A stretch of DNA of 64,000 nucleotides from the NCBI RefSeq assembly GCF_040729435.1, contig NZ_CP160398.1, positions 3,162,001 through 3,226,000 of the forward strand. The letters run 5' to 3'. Shown piece after piece: positions 36,549 to 45,066 of this stretch. The translations under genes and the position numbers were made by a program. Position 1 is the stretch's first letter. Each line of letters begins with the position of its first letter. The notes under the pieces were generated by a model. That model saw nothing but the letters and a program-made list of their open reading frames with translations, was not told the DNA's origin and searched no databases. This stretch comes from Pseudomonas sp. HOU2. GTDB lineage: Bacteria; Pseudomonadota; Gammaproteobacteria; Pseudomonadales; Pseudomonadaceae.

Positions 36549-38102
36549 TCAGTCGCACCAGACGCTGCGGAGCCGTGCCAGAGCGCCCTGGATATCGACC
36601 TCCGGCACGGCGGCAAATCCCAGCACCAGACCGGCGCGCTGATCCGCCGGGGTTTGGGAGTCGGGTAGCCAATAGCTGCTCAGGCCATTGACCTCGACCC
36701 CGACACTTTCGGCTTTGGCGATCAGCTCACGCTCGCGGGCAACGTTGTCCACTGCGACCGTCAGGTGCAACCCGGCAGCCACGGCGGGCAGGCCTGCGAC
36801 GCCCTCGACGTTGTCCGGCCAATGCGCCAGCAGGCAGTTGCGCCGACTCAGGGCGGCGCGCCGCATGCGCCGGATATGCCGTTGAAAATGTCCGGCCGCC
36901 ATGAATTCGGCCATCACTGCCTGGGTACTGACTTCCGAATGCCGCACGTCCACCGCACGGCGCCGCGCGAAGGCTTGCACCAGTCCCGTCGGCAATACCA
37001 GATAGCCCAGACGCAACGCCGGAAAAGCGACCTTGCCGAACGTCCCGACGTAGAGCACCCGGCCCTGACGATCCAGCGCTGCCAACGGAGCCAGCGGTGC
37101 GCCGCTGTAACGATACTCGCCGTCGTAATCGTCTTCGATGATCCAGCCCTGGCTGCGCTCGGCCCAGGCCAGCAGCTCAAGCCGACGGGCGAGGCTCATG
37201 ACCACGCCGGTCGGGTACTGGTGGGAAGGTGTGACATAGGCCAGGCGGCAGTCGGCAATTTGCCCCAGCGCTGTGCAATCAATGCCGTCCTGATCCACAG
37301 GTACCCCGTGCAACCGGCCGCCGGCCACCGCAAAAGCATGGCCAGCCGCGCGGTAGCCCGGATTCTCGATGCCCACCGCATCGCCCGGCTCCACCAGCAG
37401 CTGTGCACAAAGGCTGATGCCCTGCTGCGCGCCACTGGTGATCACAATTTGCTCAGCGGTGCATTGCATGCCGCGTGAGCTGCGCAAATACGCAGCGATC
37501 AATCCACGCAGGCGCTGATCTCCGGCCGGATCGCCGTAACACAATTGCTGCAGATCGGGTTTGCGCCAGAAAGCCGCGTTGAGCTTGGCCCAGACCTCGA
37601 ACGGGAACAGATCGAAGGCCGGAACACCGACCCGAAATGCCTTCGGCGGACCACTGGGGGGCAACGATAAATGGTTGTTTTCCAGGCGCTGCACAGCACC
37701 GCTGTGGATAACTTTACTGGATGAAATCACAGGTAAATCCAGCCAATTTGTGGATAAGGCTGTGGGTAAGCCTGTTGAAAACCCTGTGGATACTTTTGTG
37801 GACAGTTTTTTCGTGGGCAATGCGCTTTGCGGCAATTGGGCGACGTACGTGCCGTCCCCGACCCGGCCTTCGATGAAGCCTTCGGCGTACAACTGATCGT
37901 AGGCGCGCACCACGCTGTTGCGGGAAATCGCCAACGCCGCCGCCAGATCACGGCTGGCCGGCAGCCGCGTGCCACTGGCCAGACGCCCGTCCAGCACGCG
38001 CAGACGCAGCGCCTGATAGAGCTGGCGGCTCAAACCCTGACGGCGGTCGAGTTCGATACCGGCCGGATTGAATGGCATGGACAGCGTGGGCGATTCGGGC
38101 AT
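36549..38102 (-). CDS. MocR/PdxR-family regulator (GntR HTH fused to aminotransferase fold)
   Basis: A 517-residue fusion: an N-terminal winged HTH of the GntR type (about 15-90: QLYQALRLRVLDGRLASGTRLPASRDLAAALAISRNSVVRAYDQL), a linker, and a fold-type I aminotransferase domain (about 150-515). PLP motifs include GAQQGISL near 227-234, IIEDDYDGEYRY, and the Schiff-base lysine K357 in YVGTFGKVAFPALRLGY. Such proteins use PLP as a sensor. The linker (about 98-120) is a degenerate four-residue repeat STKV-STGF-STGL-PTAL-STNW, encoded by a 12-bp repeat containing DnaA-box-like 9-mers. It diverges from the PaiB-GNAT operon with a palindrome between them, so it probably controls that operon. Confidence 0.88.
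   Translation of the reverse strand: MPESPTLSMPFNPAGIELDRRQGLSRQLYQALRLRVLDGRLASGTRLPASRDLAAALAISRNSVVRAYDQLYAEGFIEGRVGDGTYVAQLPQSALPTKKLSTKVSTGFSTGLPTALSTNWLDLPVISSSKVIHSGAVQRLENNHLSLPPSGPPKAFRVGVPAFDLFPFEVWAKLNAAFWRKPDLQQLCYGDPAGDQRLRGLIAAYLRSSRGMQCTAEQIVITSGAQQGISLCAQLLVEPGDAVGIENPGYRAAGHAFAVAGGRLHGVPVDQDGIDCTALGQIADCRLAYVTPSHQYPTGVVMSLARRLELLAWAERSQGWIIEDDYDGEYRYSGAPLAPLAALDRQGRVLYVGTFGKVAFPALRLGYLVLPTGLVQAFARRRAVDVRHSEVSTQAVMAEFMAAGHFQRHIRRMRRAALSRRNCLLAHWPDNVEGVAGLPAVAAGLHLTVAVDNVARERELIAKAESVGVEVNGLSSYWLPDSQTPADQRAGLVLGFAAVPEVDIQGALARLRSVWCD
37703..37805 (-). repeat. DnaA-box-like 9-mers, mostly in a 12-bp tandem repeat inside the MocR gene
   Basis: On the plus strand TGTGGATAA occurs at 37703 and 37749. 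Further 9-mers begin at 37761 (TGTGGGTAA), 37773 (TGTTGAAAA), 37785 (TGTGGATAC) and 37797 (TGTGGACAG), so from 37749 the period is exactly 12. The minus strand reads TTATCCACA at two of them, the perfect DnaA box. Confidence 0.7.
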
Positions 38103-38119
38103 GACAATGGACCTATGAA

Positions 38120-38152
38120 ATTGGTCATCAATGGCTCTTACAACAGACCAAT
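38120..38152. promoter_or_regulatory. Operator candidate between the MocR gene and the PaiB operon
   Basis: Perfect 7-base inverted arms ATTGGTC (38120-38126) and GACCAAT (38146-38152) with centres 26 bases apart. They lie in the 92-base gap between the divergent starts and overlap a possible TTACAA/TAGGAT promoter (38138-38143 and 38161-38166, spacer 17) of the PaiB operon. Confidence 0.5.
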
Positions 38153-38194
38153 AGCCTGCCTAGGATGCAGGCATTCGCCAAGGAAAATCTCTCC

Positions 38195-38818
38195 ATGTAC
38201 ACGCCCCGCGCCTTTGCCATCGACGAACTGTCGCAACTGCACGAACTGATCCTCGCCAGCCGTCTCGCGATTCTGGTGAGTAACGGTGAAAACGGTCTGC
38301 AAGCCAGCCATGTGCCGGTGCTGCTGCACCGCGAACAAGGCCCGAACGGCACGCTGTACGGGCACTTGGCCAAAGCCAATCCGCAATGGAAAGACCTGCG
38401 CGATGGCGCTGAAGCGATGCTGATATTTGCCGGCCCCGACGCCTATGTCAGCCCGGGGTTTTACCCGAGCAAGGCCGAGCACGGCAAAGTCGTGCCGACC
38501 TGGAACTACGTCGCCGTGCACGCCTACGGTCACGCCGAAACCTTCAGCGACGGCGGGCGCCTGCTCGACATCGTCAGCACGCTGACTGATCGCCATGAAG
38601 CCGGTCGCGCGCAACCGTGGAACGTCGACGACGCGCCGGCCGACTATATCGACGGCATGCTCAAGGCCATCGTCGGTTTCGCCATCCCGATCGACCGCCT
38701 CGAAGGCAAACGCAAGCTCAGCCAGAACCGCAGCGCCGAAGACATTGCCGGCGTGCGCGAAGGCCTGACTGCCAGCCCCGACATCAATGACCAGACCCTC
38801 GCCCACTTGATGCGTTAA
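38195..38818 (+). CDS. PaiB-family FMN-binding protein
   Basis: A 207-residue protein of the PaiB family (flavin-reductase-like split barrel, annotated as FMN-binding negative transcriptional regulator). Typical segments are MYTPRAFAIDELSQLHELI at the N-terminus, GHLAKANPQWKDL (about 60-72), YVSPGFYP (about 89-96), VPTWNYVAVHAYG (about 103-115) and the C-terminal GIP-like region with KRKLSQNRSAED. It is the first gene of a three-gene operon with two acetyltransferases, similar in content to the Bacillus pai pair. DNA binding has not been shown for most members. The ATG at 38195 is used with AAGGA 10 bases upstream; the earlier in-frame ATG (38165) would overlap the promoter. Confidence 0.87.
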   Translation: MYTPRAFAIDELSQLHELILASRLAILVSNGENGLQASHVPVLLHREQGPNGTLYGHLAKANPQWKDLRDGAEAMLIFAGPDAYVSPGFYPSKAEHGKVVPTWNYVAVHAYGHAETFSDGGRLLDIVSTLTDRHEAGRAQPWNVDDAPADYIDGMLKAIVGFAIPIDRLEGKRKLSQNRSAEDIAGVREGLTASPDINDQTLAHLMR

Positions 38819-38828
38819 GGAAATCAGC

Positions 38829-39275
38829 ATGAGTCAGATCGACATCCGCCCTGTCACCGCCGGCGACCACGCCGCCTGGCTACCTTTGTGGCAAGCCTAT
38901 CTGGGCTTCTACAAAGGCGAACTGCCAGACGCAGTGACCCACAGTACCTGGCAGCGCTTCCTCGACCCGAGCGAACCGACCCACGCCGCCCTCGCCTGGG
39001 CCGATGGCAAGGCAGTGGGCATGGTGCATTTCATCTACCACCGCTCGAACTGGAGCATCGAAAACTCCTGCTACCTGCAAGACTTGCTGGTCGAGGAGCA
39101 CGCGCGCGGCACTGGCGTCGGTCGCCTGCTGATCGAACACGTCTACGCCACCGCCAAGGCCGATGGTTGCTGCAAGGTGCATTGGCTGACTCACGAAACC
39201 AATGCCACCGCGATCCAGCTCTACGAGCGCATCGCCGAGCGCCCGGGATTCATCCAGTTTCGCAAAGCCATTTAA
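38829..39275 (+). CDS. GNAT N-acetyltransferase
   Basis: A 148-residue GCN5-related acetyltransferase that uses acetyl-CoA to acetylate an unknown amine. Motif A is visible as LQDLLVEEHARGTGVGRLLIEHVY (about 84-107, with the Q/RxxGxG/A acetyl-CoA loop RGTGVG). The substrate end, HWLTHETNATAIQLYERIAERPGFIQF, is the typical C-terminal GNAT motif. It starts 10 bases after the PaiB stop with a TAAGGAA site. In the Bacillus pai locus the acetyltransferase acts on polyamines; the same here would be inference. Confidence 0.88.
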   Translation: MSQIDIRPVTAGDHAAWLPLWQAYLGFYKGELPDAVTHSTWQRFLDPSEPTHAALAWADGKAVGMVHFIYHRSNWSIENSCYLQDLLVEEHARGTGVGRLLIEHVYATAKADGCCKVHWLTHETNATAIQLYERIAERPGFIQFRKAI

Positions 39276-39287
39276 GGAACCGCGTAC

Positions 39288-39959
39288 ATGACCACTTCAC
39301 TTGCCGACTGGAAAGGCGTCCCCGCCCCCACCGCGACCTTGCTCGAAGGCCGTTTCATCCGTCTGGAACGACTCGATCCGGCACGCCACGGCGACGATCT
39401 GTTCAATGCCCTCGAAGGCCCCGGCGCCGACCCGAAGCTCTGGGATTACTTGCCCTATGGGCCGTTCCCCGAGCGCAGCGTTTTCAATGACTGGCTGAAC
39501 AATCATGCGGCCAGCAGCGATCCATATTTCTTCAGCGTGATCGACCGCGCCACAGGCCAGGTGCAAGGCATCCTCAGCCTGATGTCGATCGTCCCGGCGC
39601 AAGGCCGCATCGAGATCGGCCACGTGACCTTCGGCGCGTCGATGCAACGCTCGCCGAAGAGCACCGAAGCCGTTTATCTACTGGCTAAACACGCTTTCGA
39701 GCTGGGCTACCGGCGCCTGGAGTGGAAGTGCAACAACGGCAACGCCCGCTCCAAATACGCCGCCGAACGCCTGGGCTTCAGCTTCGAAGGCGTGTTCCGC
39801 CAGCACATGGTGGTCAAAGGGCAGAACCGCGATACCGCGTGGTATTCGATCCTGGATTCGGAGTGGCCGGCGATTGCGGTAGGGTTCGAGCAGTGGTTGA
39901 GCGATGCCAACCAGACGCCGACCGGGCAGGTGAAAGGTTTGGTCGAGTGCCGTTCCTGA
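39288..39959 (+). CDS. GNAT N-acetyltransferase, RimJ/RimL-like
   Basis: A 223-residue acetyltransferase of the RimJ/RimL-like branch (Acetyltransf_3 type). Motifs: LLEGRFIRLERLDPARHGDDLFNAL at 16-40, IEIGHVTFGASMQRSPKSTEAVYLLAKHAFELGYRRLEWKCNNGNARSKYAAERLGFSFEGVFRQHMVVKG at about 105-175 (acetyl-CoA binding and the typical N-x-x-S-x-x-x-A-E-R-L-G-F). It lies 12 bases after the previous GNAT gene with its own TAAGGAA site. The natural substrate is unknown; proteins of this branch often acetylate small amines or free amino acids. Confidence 0.88.
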   Translation: MTTSLADWKGVPAPTATLLEGRFIRLERLDPARHGDDLFNALEGPGADPKLWDYLPYGPFPERSVFNDWLNNHAASSDPYFFSVIDRATGQVQGILSLMSIVPAQGRIEIGHVTFGASMQRSPKSTEAVYLLAKHAFELGYRRLEWKCNNGNARSKYAAERLGFSFEGVFRQHMVVKGQNRDTAWYSILDSEWPAIAVGFEQWLSDANQTPTGQVKGLVECRS

Positions 39960-39971
39960 GTCTGTAAATGC

Positions 39972-40048
39972 AAAAGATCGCAGCCTTCGGCAGCTCCTAC
40001 AGGGGTGTAACCGACCTGTATAGGAGCTGCCGCAGGCTGCGATCTTTT
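39972..40048. repeat. REP inverted-repeat pair (GATCGCAGCCTGCGGCAGC family)
   Basis: Arms at 39972-40002 and 40020-40048 carry AAAAGATCGCAG and its inverse CTGCGATCTTTT at the ends. Placed between convergent genes, the pair should work as a bidirectional terminator. Confidence 0.88.
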
Positions 40049-40053
40049 GATCT

Positions 40054-40332
40054 TCAACCAATGTCACGGCGGATTTTTACGACACCCATCTTCATCCCGA
40101 ACGGACCAAATACCGCGTTCAGCGACTTCAGCGTCTGGTTACCTTCACCATGCTCGATATGCACCAGCGTGCGGACCGAGATTTTGCACATCTTCGCGAA
40201 CTGGGCTTGATGCAGCCCGGTGACTTCCACCCGCAAACGGCGAACGGCTTCGCCGATCTCCAGTGTCCCTTGAGTCAGCGCCTCCTGAATGCTTTCGATG
40301 AGCATTGTGCGCTCGGCAACCGTCATGCTCAT
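40054..40332 (-). CDS. hipB: HipB-like antitoxin, helix-turn-helix protein
   Basis: A 92-residue XRE-type protein with HTH at about 40-65 (LHQAQFAKMCKISVRTLVHIEHGEG). It probably neutralises HipA and binds the operators at 41692-41831. The start is set at the ATG at 40332, which overlaps the hipA stop (ATGA). A GTG 12 bases earlier is in frame but lacks a reason to be used. The gene order is toxin first, the reverse of the E. coli hipBA operon. C-terminal MKMGVVKIRRDIG is basic. A REP pair follows directly. Confidence 0.8.
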   Translation of the reverse strand: MSMTVAERTMLIESIQEALTQGTLEIGEAVRRLRVEVTGLHQAQFAKMCKISVRTLVHIEHGEGNQTLKSLNAVFGPFGMKMGVVKIRRDIG

Positions 40333-41681
40333 TTCAGATCCCACTCTTTCAAACGCTGCTCCAGATTTTTCAGATGAACGCCCGGATGGTTCATAGTTCT
40401 GTCAGGCAAACCGCTGGCAGTCAGAATGTCCGGCAGCGCTGCCAGGTGTCGTGCGTCTTCGCGCAGCCGTTCGAAAAGGACGGGCGCATCAGATAGCGCC
40501 GCCATTGGCTCGTCCGGTTCGACGATATCCGCCAATGCGCGGCAAACTCCCAGCCAGTCGACGTCTCCCGCCCTCTCCAGCTCCTTGGGCCATTTGGTCG
40601 TACGGGTCACACCTTCGTCGTCCATGACCATGGGGGCCAGGTCGTAAATCGGTGCGAGGCGAAATGTATTTGCCTGACGGATAATTGCGGTGTTTCGACC
40701 ATGGTTATCCGAGTTGCCGAGGATCTTGTTGATCAAGTCCCTACGCAAGTAATCAGCTACAAGATCAGGTACCTGACTTGCCTGCCCCGCTTTACGCCAG
40801 AGCCCGGCCAGCATGCGGATAACCTCCATATGATTCATCGCGCTTCCCGGTATCGTCACTTGGGCCAGGGAATAGATCGACTCGACGGCAAGACGCGACA
40901 CGCATCCGTCATCCACTCTGCGATCAAAGCGCTGCATCCACAAACTCGGCTTGTTCGCCTCTTCCAGTGCCAGGCCCTCGACCGCGATCGTTTCGATACC
41001 CAGTTTCTGAAGCGCCCTGTAGTAATGAAATTCGCTTCGCAGGATGTCCTGATCAGTCAGACCTCCCCAGTTTCTGGAAAACTTCACAAACCAGTGCTGT
41101 CGGACTTCTTCGTCGCCCAATACTGCATCGGGGTACAGAAGACCGGCCTTGTTCTCGGCCAACAACAGCTTCGGTGCTTCGCCACCAGCGCCCGTAGCAC
41201 CGCCAATCGCCGCACCCAGTTCGTAGGCGTATTCAAGAAAACGGTTATCGCGATGAATGACATCCTCACGCTTGAATCCGATGGGCTTACGCTCATCTAC
41301 GGCCTCGGCCGACTCTTTGATTCGCATGTTGCCGATAGGAGCGGGAGTGCTACGGCCAAGCAGATATAGATCGGCATTGATATCGGCCGGCTTTTCTTGC
41401 CCCAGTCGCGCAAGCAAAAACCTCTTGGCCGCGCCTGCAGGAGCGATGTCGTGCACAAAGGATGGCGTGCCGGAGCGCCGACCTTCCCAGTCCAGAGGGT
41501 ACAGCGCACTGACTGCCTGCGAAAACGGCGACCCTATGGCGTCAATATTTTCGACAAGGTATGCCGCTTCGTAACCAAAACTGCAGCGACTTTCAAAACC
41601 CTTTTCGGGATCATCGAAGCTCAGCACCATGGCGTCGTGCCATTCACTGGCCGTATATATTTGCAATGTCAGCTGGTACAT
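40329..41681 (-). CDS. hipA: HipA-like serine/threonine kinase toxin
   Basis: A 450-residue HipA-family kinase. In E. coli, HipA phosphorylates glutamyl-tRNA synthetase and induces persistence. The catalytic loop NSDNHGRN is present with the base aspartate at D325, followed by YDLAPMVMDDEG (about 347-358), the metal-binding counterpart of DFG. The N-terminal small domain (about 1-130) is typical of long HipA proteins. The start at 41681 is chosen because GGTGAAAGG lies directly upstream, whereas the ATG five codons earlier lacks a ribosome site and lies inside an operator. It is translationally coupled to hipB. The toxin appears intact; the kinase target here is unknown. Confidence 0.85.
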   Translation of the reverse strand: MYQLTLQIYTASEWHDAMVLSFDDPEKGFESRCSFGYEAAYLVENIDAIGSPFSQAVSALYPLDWEGRRSGTPSFVHDIAPAGAAKRFLLARLGQEKPADINADLYLLGRSTPAPIGNMRIKESAEAVDERKPIGFKREDVIHRDNRFLEYAYELGAAIGGATGAGGEAPKLLLAENKAGLLYPDAVLGDEEVRQHWFVKFSRNWGGLTDQDILRSEFHYYRALQKLGIETIAVEGLALEEANKPSLWMQRFDRRVDDGCVSRLAVESIYSLAQVTIPGSAMNHMEVIRMLAGLWRKAGQASQVPDLVADYLRRDLINKILGNSDNHGRNTAIIRQANTFRLAPIYDLAPMVMDDEGVTRTTKWPKELERAGDVDWLGVCRALADIVEPDEPMAALSDAPVLFERLREDARHLAALPDILTASGLPDRTMNHPGVHLKNLEQRLKEWDLK

Positions 41682-41691
41682 GCCTTTCACC

Positions 41692-41831
41692 TGCATTTAA
41701 ATGCATTTCTACATGGCTAGCTTTGATAGTAGATGCAATATAGTGCATTCCATCAGTCGGCAGAGAAATTAAATCTGCAACAAAATGCAGATTCAGCCGC
41801 TTCCCATGCAGCCTATCCGCAAAATAATGCA
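41692..41831. promoter_or_regulatory. Array of four phased TGCA-N6-TGCA operators before hipA
   Basis: Sites: TGCATTTAAATGCA (41692-41705), TGCAATATAGTGCA (41734-41747), TGCAACAAAATGCA (41776-41789) and CGCAAAATAATGCA (41818-41831). Consecutive sites are exactly 42 bp apart, four helical turns. The first is a perfect palindrome and touches the hipA ribosome site. The spacers are AT-rich, unlike the surrounding DNA. They are probable HipB operators. Confidence 0.8.
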
Positions 41832-41909
41832 GACAGGGCTCAATACATCATTCTGTAAAAACCCTTCGCTATACAGGACGGCCCGCTTATAACAAAAGGC
41901 CGTTCACTC

Positions 41910-44867
41910 ATGACCTTCCCGCCGCAGCGCTTGTCCCTCGCCGCCGTTTTGCTGATTACCGCTGGCACCGCCCACGGCAAAACCGTGCAGATCGACAGCG
42001 CCACCACCGCTTCGCAAACCCTTGGCGGCAGCGACACGCTGACGATTTCGGCACCGGGCAGCATCACCGGCAGCGGCAAGGCTGTGAGCCTTAAAGACCA
42101 GACCAGCGGCGCCGGTGTGGTCATCGATAACGCGGGGAAAATCGTTTCGACCGGGGGACGGGCCATCGACAGCAGTGGTGACGAAACCAAGGCGCGTAAT
42201 TACACCATCTACAACCGCAGCGGCGGGCAGATTCTCGGTGCCAACGACGCGCTGCGTATCGACAGCAATTTCGTCAGCGGCAGCCTGTTGATCGACAACA
42301 GCGGCGTGATTCGCTCCACCACCGGCCAGGGTCTGGACCTCGATGCCCTGCGCAGCGACGGGGTCAGGACCACCATCATCAACCGTGCGGGCGGGCTGAT
42401 TCGCGGCGATGCCAGCGACGGCATGAAGACCGGCGCCAACGCGACCATCACCAACTACGGCGAAATCTCCACCGGTGACTCGCACAACGCCGACGAGAAA
42501 TTCGACGGTATCGACATCGACTCGGCCAGCGGTGTCAGCGTGACCAACTACGGAGTGATTTCCGGCGGCCGCCATGGCATCACCACCGACCTGGGGGCGA
42601 CGCTGGTCAACTATGGGCAAATCACCGGGCGCAACGGTTCCGGGTTCGGCTCCGACGGCGACGGCACGGTGATCAACCACGGCACCATTACCGGCGCCTA
42701 CTCTGGGCTGCAAGCGAACGGTGATGGCGATGGCGTGGACATCGACAAGATCGCTCACATCGAAAACTACGGCACCATCCAGGGCGTTGGCGCCGGGGGC
42801 GTGGACAAGGGCGGGTTCGCCAACGGCAGTGAGGGCATCGCCCTCGGCGGCGGCCATATTCTCAACGCCAATGGCGCACTGATCAGCGGCGCCAACAGCG
42901 CCATTCTGGTGGACGACGGCAGCGGCGGATCGGGGCTGGCGGCGACCACTCTGGAGAACTACGGCACCATTCAAGGCCTCGACGGCTTCGGCGTGACATT
43001 CGTCGGCGAGTTCGCCGACACCGTGATCAACGGCGGCACCATCAGTGGCAGCAACGGCCTGGCGCTCGACCTGGGCGGCGGCAATGACAGCCTGACCCTG
43101 CGCAATGGCAGCCGTTTCGTCGGCGTGGTCGATGGCGGCAGCGGTTATGACCGGGTGGTGATGGACGACGTGGCGGGCGGCAGCTTCGGTGCCAGCCGCG
43201 ATTTCGAGTGGCTGGAAGTCCGGCAAGGTGCGTGGACACTCACCGGCAACGGCGATTTCAGCGACGGCGGTGCGGTGCGCAATGGCGCCACCCTGATCAA
43301 TCAGGGCGGCATCGCCGGCAACCTGACGGTAGACGCCGGCGGTGTGTACGCCGGTGGCGGCTCGGTGGGCAGCCTCAACGTCAACGGTACGCTGCGTACC
43401 GACACCAGCCTCGGTCGCGCAAGCATCGTGCATGATTTGAACATGGGCAGCGGATCGACCCTTGCCTACGGCGTCAACGCCGACGGCAGCAGCGCCCCGG
43501 TGCAGGTCGGCGGCATTGCCTTTCTCAACGGTGCGACCCTGGCGGTGAATCCCGGCAGCGGCACCTATCCGTGGCAGAGCCATTACACCGTGCTGCAAGC
43601 GGCCAGCGTCAACGGCACGTTCGGCAAGGTCACCAGCGATTACGCATTCCTCACGCCTACCCTGGCCTACACCCCGACGCAGGTCGATCTGACCTACACC
43701 CGCAATGACGTAGCCTTCAGCCAATTCGCGGCAACCGGCAACGGCGGCAACGCGGCCAGCAGCCTCGCTTCAATGGGCAACAACAACGCGCTGTACAACG
43801 CCTTGCTCAACACCACCCAAAGCACCGCTGGCGCGGCGATCGAGCAACTGGCCGGCGCCAGCAATGCCAACCTGACCAGCGCCACCCTCGGCGCCAGCAG
43901 TCAAGTGGGCAACAGCATGCTTGCGGCGATGCAGCAGATGGGCGGCAGCCCGGGATTGATGGTCGGCCTCGATCAGCGCGAAACACCGGTGCTGGCGGCC
44001 AATGGCATACCGACCGAGGCGCGCAATCTGAATGATCCGAATGCGCGCGGACGCCTGTGGCTGCAAGCCATCGGCGGCTACGGCAAGCTCGACGGCGAGC
44101 ATGGCAACAGTGGCCTGGAGCAACGCACCAAGGGCAGCGTGCTGGGTGCCGACTGGGCGCTGAACCCGCAATGGCGCCTCGGTGTGCTCGGTGGTTATTC
44201 GAAGACTGATCTGGACGCGACCGGTGTCGATGGCAACGTCGAGAGCTGGCACGCCGGCGTCTACGCACTGCGCCAGAGCGGCCCGTTTTCTCTGCGCCTT
44301 GGCGCGGCGTACAGCGGCCATCAGGGCGAAAGCAGACGCACCGTGGCGTTCAACGGTTTCAGTGATCGGCCCAAGGGCGATTATGACGCCGACAGCCAGC
44401 AAGCCTTCGCCGAACTCGGCTACGCCATGGGCAGCGGCCGTCTCAGCGCCGAGCCGTTCGCCAGCCTCGGCTACCAGCGCTACCACCGCGACCGTTACCA
44501 GGAAAAGGGAGGTGCCGCCGCACTGGACGTCGACAGCCAGACCCAGGACAACTTCAGCAGCACCCTCGGCCTGCGCCTGGCGCACCTGAGCAGCCTCGAC
44601 AACGGCATGAGCCTGACCCCGCGCCTGGCCGCAGGCTGGAAGCACACCTACGGCGATGTCAGCAGCTCGACGCGTCAGGCATTCGTGGTCGGCGGCACGG
44701 CATTCAATGTTGATGGCAGCGCGCTGGATCGCGACAGCCTGGTACTTGAAGCAGGGCTGGATGTGGGCATTTCGGCACGACACTCCCTGGGGCTGGGCTA
44801 TAGCGGCGAGATCGGCAGCAACAGCCGCAACCATGGACTGATCGGGCAGTGGCAGATGAGTTTCTGA
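41910..44867 (+). CDS. Autotransporter with beta-helix passenger
   Basis: A 985-residue type Va autotransporter. It has a signal peptide (1 to about 23, MTFPPQRLSLAAVLLITAGTAHG), then a passenger (about 24-560) of imperfect beta-helix repeats rich in NYG-I-G patterns (ITNYGEISTG, VTNYGVISGG, LVNYGQITGR, INHGTITGA, IENYGTIQGVG). A linker helix region (about 610-690) follows, then a C-terminal 12-strand barrel (about 710-985) ending in the outer-membrane signature phenylalanine (GQWQMSF). No protease triad or RGD motif was noticed. Its barrel resembles that of the next gene. The gene diverges from hipA, whose operator array lies within 80-220 bases upstream and could affect its expression. Confidence 0.87.
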   Translation: MTFPPQRLSLAAVLLITAGTAHGKTVQIDSATTASQTLGGSDTLTISAPGSITGSGKAVSLKDQTSGAGVVIDNAGKIVSTGGRAIDSSGDETKARNYTIYNRSGGQILGANDALRIDSNFVSGSLLIDNSGVIRSTTGQGLDLDALRSDGVRTTIINRAGGLIRGDASDGMKTGANATITNYGEISTGDSHNADEKFDGIDIDSASGVSVTNYGVISGGRHGITTDLGATLVNYGQITGRNGSGFGSDGDGTVINHGTITGAYSGLQANGDGDGVDIDKIAHIENYGTIQGVGAGGVDKGGFANGSEGIALGGGHILNANGALISGANSAILVDDGSGGSGLAATTLENYGTIQGLDGFGVTFVGEFADTVINGGTISGSNGLALDLGGGNDSLTLRNGSRFVGVVDGGSGYDRVVMDDVAGGSFGASRDFEWLEVRQGAWTLTGNGDFSDGGAVRNGATLINQGGIAGNLTVDAGGVYAGGGSVGSLNVNGTLRTDTSLGRASIVHDLNMGSGSTLAYGVNADGSSAPVQVGGIAFLNGATLAVNPGSGTYPWQSHYTVLQAASVNGTFGKVTSDYAFLTPTLAYTPTQVDLTYTRNDVAFSQFAATGNGGNAASSLASMGNNNALYNALLNTTQSTAGAAIEQLAGASNANLTSATLGASSQVGNSMLAAMQQMGGSPGLMVGLDQRETPVLAANGIPTEARNLNDPNARGRLWLQAIGGYGKLDGEHGNSGLEQRTKGSVLGADWALNPQWRLGVLGGYSKTDLDATGVDGNVESWHAGVYALRQSGPFSLRLGAAYSGHQGESRRTVAFNGFSDRPKGDYDADSQQAFAELGYAMGSGRLSAEPFASLGYQRYHRDRYQEKGGAAALDVDSQTQDNFSSTLGLRLAHLSSLDNGMSLTPRLAAGWKHTYGDVSSSTRQAFVVGGTAFNVDGSALDRDSLVLEAGLDVGISARHSLGLGYSGEIGSNSRNHGLIGQWQMSF

Positions 44868-45066
44868 TCCTTGAACAGCCGGCGGCGTCTGGATCTGGTG
44901 TAGGAAAAGGCCCCGCGGGGTTCGAGTAAAAACACCGATCGCAGGTCTTGCGACCCTTTTCTACGGTGAAGCTCCGATGTCGCCTGCAAGGCTGCGAGAA
45001 GCAGCCGACAGCGGATTTTTTGCAGCAAAAATAGAGTGGGGTCTCCTATCCAGAGAGGCCCGACTC

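Noticed and set aside
41904..43724. A 606-codon minus-strand open frame opposite the first autotransporter
   Set aside because: It is the antisense of the repeat-rich passenger; it has no ribosome site and no recognisable motif, while the plus-strand gene has a signal peptide and barrel.
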